Shown here one piece after another: positions 60,712 to 64,000 of a DNA stretch of 64,000 nucleotides. The first letter of the stretch is position 1, and each line of letters begins with the position of its first letter. This DNA comes from Mesorhizobium sp. Pch-S (GTDB lineage Bacteria; Pseudomonadota; Alphaproteobacteria; Rhizobiales; Rhizobiaceae): NCBI RefSeq assembly GCF_004136315.1, contig NZ_CP029562.1:1488001-1552000 (forward strand). Reading direction: 5' to 3'. The translations under genes were made by a program, and so were the position numbers. The notes below the pieces were generated by a model. The model made no database searches. It had not been told where the DNA came from and saw only the letters and a program-made list of their open reading frames with translations.

Positions 60712-61095
60712 TCAGTTCGTCGCGAGGTGAAGTCGCGGTTGCCCCATCTTGAACCATGCCTTGGTGATCTTGCCACCGCTCACTTCATAGATGCAGACAA
60801 CATCGACCTCACCTGCACCCTCCGGAAATGTCCGCGTGACGGTTTCATGGTCGATGACAAGATTGTCGAGCGCGATCCGCGACAGCAGGTGGCCATGCAG
60901 ATCGGGCTCCTTGAACCGTTCGATGTGCCGGGCGCGGATTGCCGCCGTGCCCTCGGCGAGCAATGTGGAGGGAAAAGCGAAATACTGGCAGTCCTCTGCC
61001 CACCACTGCATGAACGCGTCGATGTCGCGGGCGTTGTAGGCCTCGAGCTGCCCCTGCACAGGCAGGGTTGGGTCGATATCCTTGGAATTCGTCAT
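60712..61095 (-). CDS. SnoaL/NTF2-like protein
   Basis: A 127-residue cone-fold protein: QGQLEAYNARDIDAFMQWWA and then CIYEVSGGKITKAWF, the pattern of nuclear transport factor 2/SnoaL-like steroid-isomerase-fold proteins. The larger open frame reaching 61467 has no further family resemblance; ATG 61095 starts the domain exactly. It is 160 bases upstream of the hydrolase gene on the same strand, so possibly linked. Substrate unknown. Confidence 0.85.
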   Translation of the reverse strand: MTNSKDIDPTLPVQGQLEAYNARDIDAFMQWWAEDCQYFAFPSTLLAEGTAAIRARHIERFKEPDLHGHLLSRIALDNLVIDHETVTRTFPEGAGEVDVVCIYEVSGGKITKAWFKMGQPRLHLATN

Positions 61096-61271
61096 TGTTT
61101 TTCCCTGCGCCTGCGGTTCACCGAGCGTGCCGGCAAAGAGTGCGTGCTCGATCAGTGGCCATCGTCTCCGCGAACGGATAGTCGCCATCGAATGTCGAAA
61201 ACGTAAAGATGCCGCAGTCCGTCGTCGGCACCACAACAAGCATGTCGCTGGCGGCTGTGAGAATTTTAAGG

Positions 61272-61694
61272 CTATCCGGCAACCGGACGCGACAGCTGCA
61301 GTTGCAGCATCTGCAGCAGCCCCGCCGCATCGGACGGGCTGCCGATCAGCACGACTTTCATGGTTCCCGTGGCTGGATCGAAGGCGGTGCTGAGATGCAA
61401 GGCAGGCGTGGAAGCATCGCCTGTCATGGCGGCCGCCCCCAGGAACGTCGCCAGCCGCTCGGCGCACTGCAGCGTGATATCGGGGATGTCGACGACACAG
61501 GTCGCCCGCACGTCGCTTGTCGCGTGACCGCTCGCCACCCCCGCAAAGGCATCCAGCCTGGCCTGCTCGATGCGATAGGATTTTCCGATCCGCGCCGCCG
61601 GCAGGCGTCCGTCGCGGATGTAGCGGATCACGGTCTTGGGGTGCAGCTTCAGCTGTTCGGCGGCCTGATCGACGCTAAGCAGGGTTTCGGACAT
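61272..61694 (-). CDS. Excisionase-type (MerR-like) HTH protein with extra C-terminal domain
   Basis: A 140-residue protein. Residues 1-55 are an excisionase-family winged HTH (LSVDQAAEQLKLHPKTVIRY then IRDGRLPAARIGKSYRI). Residues 65-140 form an alpha/beta domain I cannot name. AAGGAGC precedes ATG 61694. There is no integrase or other phage gene nearby, so it is more likely a chromosomal regulator than a true excisionase. It is divergent from the YqeY-domain gene across an AT-rich gap (TATTATATGGTATTATATA). Confidence 0.82.
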   Translation of the reverse strand: MSETLLSVDQAAEQLKLHPKTVIRYIRDGRLPAARIGKSYRIEQARLDAFAGVASGHATSDVRATCVVDIPDITLQCAERLATFLGAAAMTGDASTPALHLSTAFDPATGTMKVVLIGSPSDAAGLLQMLQLQLSRPVAG

Positions 61695-61789
61695 ACTCCA
61701 AATTGCTCCTTAAAATTCTACATTAGTCTATTATATGGTATTATATAGAGCAATACGACTCACCCGTGCAAGCCAAATGGAGAAACCCG

Positions 61790-62137
61790 GTGCCGGCAAG
61801 CGACCACATGAAAACCCGCCTGCGGACCGATCTGGTCGCGGCGATGAAGCTGGGCAGCAAAGGCGAAGCGACGATCCTGCGCGAGCTGATCGCCGCGCTC
61901 GACAATGCCGAGGCAGCCCCCGTGCGCCGGAATGAACCGTCCTATGTCCAGCATGACTTTTTCAGCGGCGCGGCCGAAACCGAAAGGCTTCTGCTGAGCG
62001 AGGAGGAGGTGCGCGACATCCTCCTGAAGGAAATCGAAACGCGTGAGCAGGCAGCCGCCGAGTACGTTCGGCTGGGCAGGAGCGCCGATGCCTTGCTGGC
62101 CGAGGTGGCAGTGGCAAGGCGCTATCTGAACGACTAG
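61790..62137 (+). CDS. Short GatB/YqeY-domain protein
   Basis: A ~115-residue protein resembling the N-terminal part of YqeY: KTRLRTDLVAAMKLGSKGEA then TILRELIAALDNAEA. The rest is helical and ends before the full YqeY length (about 150). GTG 61790 follows GGAGA; ATG 61808 fits the family start but lacks a good site, and GTG 61766 is a third option. YqeY proteins are linked to tRNA-dependent amidation by fold only. It is divergent from the HTH gene. Confidence 0.78.
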   Translation: MPASDHMKTRLRTDLVAAMKLGSKGEATILRELIAALDNAEAAPVRRNEPSYVQHDFFSGAAETERLLLSEEEVRDILLKEIETREQAAAEYVRLGRSADALLAEVAVARRYLND

Positions 62138-62263
62138 AATCCGCTAAGCCGATCACATCCTGCCGTACAAAACCGGGCCTGCCAAAAGCCGATCTACCAC
62201 ACCATGTCGGCGTAATGTTCCACGATCATCCTGTGGACCTGTGCAAACGACGGCGAGGATCCG

Positions 62264-62509
62264 ATGAAAAAACCCTGGTTCCGGGTGAAGAAATACGGCT
62301 ATGGCGCCGGCCTGCCCTACGGATGGCAAGGCTGGACCGTCATCGTCCTCTATGCCGTCGCGGTCATCTGTGTCGCGTTGTCCGGCACCAGCGAGGACCA
62401 TCCCTTGCGCTATCTTATGATTGTCACGCCGCTGACCGCGATCGTCGTCTTCGTGGCCTGGGTCAAGAGCGACCGGCCCTGGCGCTGGAGGAACGGCGAC
62501 GATGACTGA
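62264..62509 (+). CDS. Small conserved membrane protein
   Basis: An 81-residue protein with a basic, aromatic N-terminus (KPWFRVKKYGYGAGLPYGWQ), two TM helices (about 24-40 and 49-66) and a Trp/Arg-rich end (DRPWRWRNGDDD). AGGATCCG lies upstream of ATG 62264. No named family comes to mind; the pattern looks conserved among Rhizobiales. Confidence 0.78.
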   Translation: MKKPWFRVKKYGYGAGLPYGWQGWTVIVLYAVAVICVALSGTSEDHPLRYLMIVTPLTAIVVFVAWVKSDRPWRWRNGDDD

Positions 62510-62623
62510 CAGCCGTCTCCGCCAGCGACCGCCCGTCGGGCCGACGGATCGGTCAGGAAGAACCGCCATGTTGTCACCCGCGAAACTCGTCGGCTAGACT
62601 GGTGACCGACAGCAACCGGGGCA

Positions 62624-63568
62624 ATGATGGCCGGAAATTTCAGGGCGCAATCCGCCGTTCTTCCCAGATACCCAGCCACGCAGGAATTCAGCCTCGAGGA
62701 AACATCCCTGGATTTTTCATCGCATCGGAGGATCGTCGCATCCAGCGACGGCCTCGGCTGGTCCGACCTCGCGGTCGCCGTCACCGAGGTCTCTCCGTTC
62801 GAAGGACGCACACCGCGCCTGACATCGTTGTGGCTGACGCTGCCCTATAACGATGCGCATTCCGAGCTCAACCGCAACGGCCGCGTCTTCAAGGGCATCA
62901 TGGCGCGAAACAGCGTCTCCCTGGCAGCGCCGGGGATCGACGACAGGATCATCCTGCTGAACACGATCCACTGCCTGAACGTGTTCATCCGCGAGAGCAT
63001 GATCACCGAGATCGCCGGCCAGATGTTCCGCCGGCCGGTGCGCAATGTCGAGATCCTGTCCTTCGCAGGAGCCGTCGACCCTGCTTTGTCCTATCTGTTG
63101 CGGGCCTGCCGGGAACTGCTCGCGGACCCGGACGGCAGCCACTACCGCAACGCCTACCTGGCCCAGGCCATCGCGGCGCAGGTCCTTGCCCGGCACGCGC
63201 AGCTGCACGACCTTCCGCTTTCCAGCGGCGTTCGATCGACGCTTTCGGCGGCGCAGATGCGGCGCATCGACGAGTTCCTCGAAAGCAATCTCGCCGGCAA
63301 TTTCCAGTTCGGCGAGCTCGCGACGAGCATAGGGCTGAGCAGGACGATCTTCTTCTCGCGCTTCCTTGCGACCACCGGCAGGACACCACACCAATACCTG
63401 CAGGTGCTGCGGGTCAATCGCGCCCGGCGGCTGCTCGAGGAAACCAGCGCTTCGCTCGCTGAAATCGCCGTCGCCGCGGGGTTTTCCGACCAATCTCACC
63501 TCGCACGCTTCTTCAAGCGTCATTTCGGTGTTTCGCCGGGCCGTCATCGTGCGTGTCGATCGGGCTAG
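62624..63568 (+). CDS. AraC-family transcriptional regulator
   Basis: A 314-residue protein with a C-terminal AraC/XylS double HTH: FGELATSIGLSRTIFFSRFL with TPHQYLQVLRVNRARRLLEE, then LAEIAVAAGFSDQSHLARFF with HFGVSPGRHR. The N-terminal ~200 residues are a sensory region without a cupin motif I can recognise. GGGGCA lies before ATG 62624, which is immediately followed by a second ATG. The target genes may lie beyond the window. Confidence 0.9.
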   Translation: MMAGNFRAQSAVLPRYPATQEFSLEETSLDFSSHRRIVASSDGLGWSDLAVAVTEVSPFEGRTPRLTSLWLTLPYNDAHSELNRNGRVFKGIMARNSVSLAAPGIDDRIILLNTIHCLNVFIRESMITEIAGQMFRRPVRNVEILSFAGAVDPALSYLLRACRELLADPDGSHYRNAYLAQAIAAQVLARHAQLHDLPLSSGVRSTLSAAQMRRIDEFLESNLAGNFQFGELATSIGLSRTIFFSRFLATTGRTPHQYLQVLRVNRARRLLEETSASLAEIAVAAGFSDQSHLARFFKRHFGVSPGRHRACRSG

Positions 63569-64000
63569 TGCGTCTCAAGCCTCGATGGCCTGCGCTGACA
63601 ATACGGACGATCATCCAAACCGGCGGACTGATCGCCTATTCGGGAAGCAGACCGGGTGCCTATTCGAGAGAGGGATCCGAATCAGCATCACGATGCGATC
63701 CGGGCGTGGACATGACGAGGTATCCGGTTTGCCTTTGAGAACATCGCGCATTCGCCATCGCGCCCGGCCGCCGGCCGATCCGGTCAGGCGGCTGCTTTTG
63801 TAGCGGCCCGGCCTGCCCGCAGGGGATTTTCCGGCTGCCAACAGCGGCATCCCTCCCTGCCCGCCGCAAGTTGCGCCGGCCGCGCCGCTCATCCGAACCA
63901 GATTGGAAACATTGCAGGCCGAATGGCCTTGACCGAATCTTCAACTCAAGATTGTATGTAATACGGAATCACAACCTTATGGAGTCTGCCGCAATACGCT
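63569..64000. other. Right-end region without a recognised gene
   Basis: About 430 bases. Several short open frames cross it, but none has a good start site or family resemblance. The last 60 bases are AT-richer (TGTATGTAATACGGAATCAC) and could be a promoter or the edge of the next gene. Confidence 0.5.

Noticed and set aside
61272..61694. True phage excisionase
   Set aside because: The HTH resembles excisionases, but no integrase or attachment site is nearby and the protein has an additional C-terminal domain.

Overview
The window looks like a chromosome segment of a Mesorhizobium-type member of the Rhizobiales (Alphaproteobacteria). The basis is a GC-rich, densely coding sequence; alphaproteobacterial gene types (a PrsDE-like type I secretion pair, CoxMSL-like molybdenum hydroxylases, agmatine catabolism genes, many LysR/AraC/LuxR regulators); and several families of long palindromic intergenic repeats of the kind rhizobial chromosomes carry. 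The assignment is from general resemblance only; there is no rRNA or tRNA gene to anchor it. Two stretches are visibly AT-richer and look acquired: about 1-5,640 and 41,700-42,970.

Layout. 1-4,769: a candidate anti-phage/restriction-type locus on the acquired segment. A leftward operon encodes a C5-cytosine methyltransferase, a DUF262 (ParB/GmrS-like) protein and a HEPN-family protein that runs off the window. Divergent from it is a GHKL (MORC/HSP90-like) ATPase with a HEPN-like RNxxxH motif near its C-terminus. A decayed LysR fragment and an orphan gene mark the inner edge. 5.7-9.5 kb: LysR regulator, aldo/keto reductase, MFS exporter. 10.0-14.5 kb: a candidate structured small RNA, then a lipoprotein, a subtilisin-like S8 protease and an astacin-like M12A protease in one tight cluster. 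14.6-26.2 kb: a type I secretion locus with a giant protein of twelve near-identical ~105-residue SdrD/B-type repeats, apparently frameshifted just before its C-terminal secretion region, its ABC transporter and membrane fusion protein, and a divergent LuxR-type regulator. 26.7-30.6 kb: a three-subunit molybdenum hydroxylase with a MoaD-like protein. 31.8-36.6 kb: a five-gene metal operon (CsoR/InrS-like repressor, NreB-like MFS exporter, NicO-family exporter, rhodanese-ChrB fusion, ChrA) behind two G-tract palindromes. 36.6-41.7 kb: ParD-like protein with methionine aminopeptidase, ClC channel, AraC/GyrI-like regulator, class V aminotransferase. 41.7-42.7 kb: an island gene that looks like an EVE/PUA-like reader fused to a GIY-YIG/T5orf172 nuclease. 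43.0-48.6 kb: cupin, N-carbamoylputrescine amidase, LuxR regulator, putrescine-type binding protein and agmatine deiminase, together an agmatine/putrescine module. 49-54 kb: DoxX, TetR, O-methyltransferase, a frameshifted MFS gene, an SDR-type epimerase and MgtC. 54.2-59.2 kb: a nitrate/sulfonate/taurine-type ABC importer divergent from a TctDE-like two-component system. 59.3-63.6 kb: metallo-beta-lactamase-fold hydrolase, SnoaL-like protein, excisionase-type HTH protein, YqeY-domain protein, a small membrane protein and an AraC regulator.

The regulators mostly sit divergent from or at the head of the operons they probably control. At least five families of dispersed palindromic repeats fill nearly all the long intergenic gaps. 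The most novel points are the methyltransferase/DUF262/HEPN/GHKL locus, the EVE-GIY-YIG fusion, the frameshifted repeat exoprotein, the paired secreted proteases and the small RNA candidate. No function here has been tested; all product names come from reading motifs and family resemblance.
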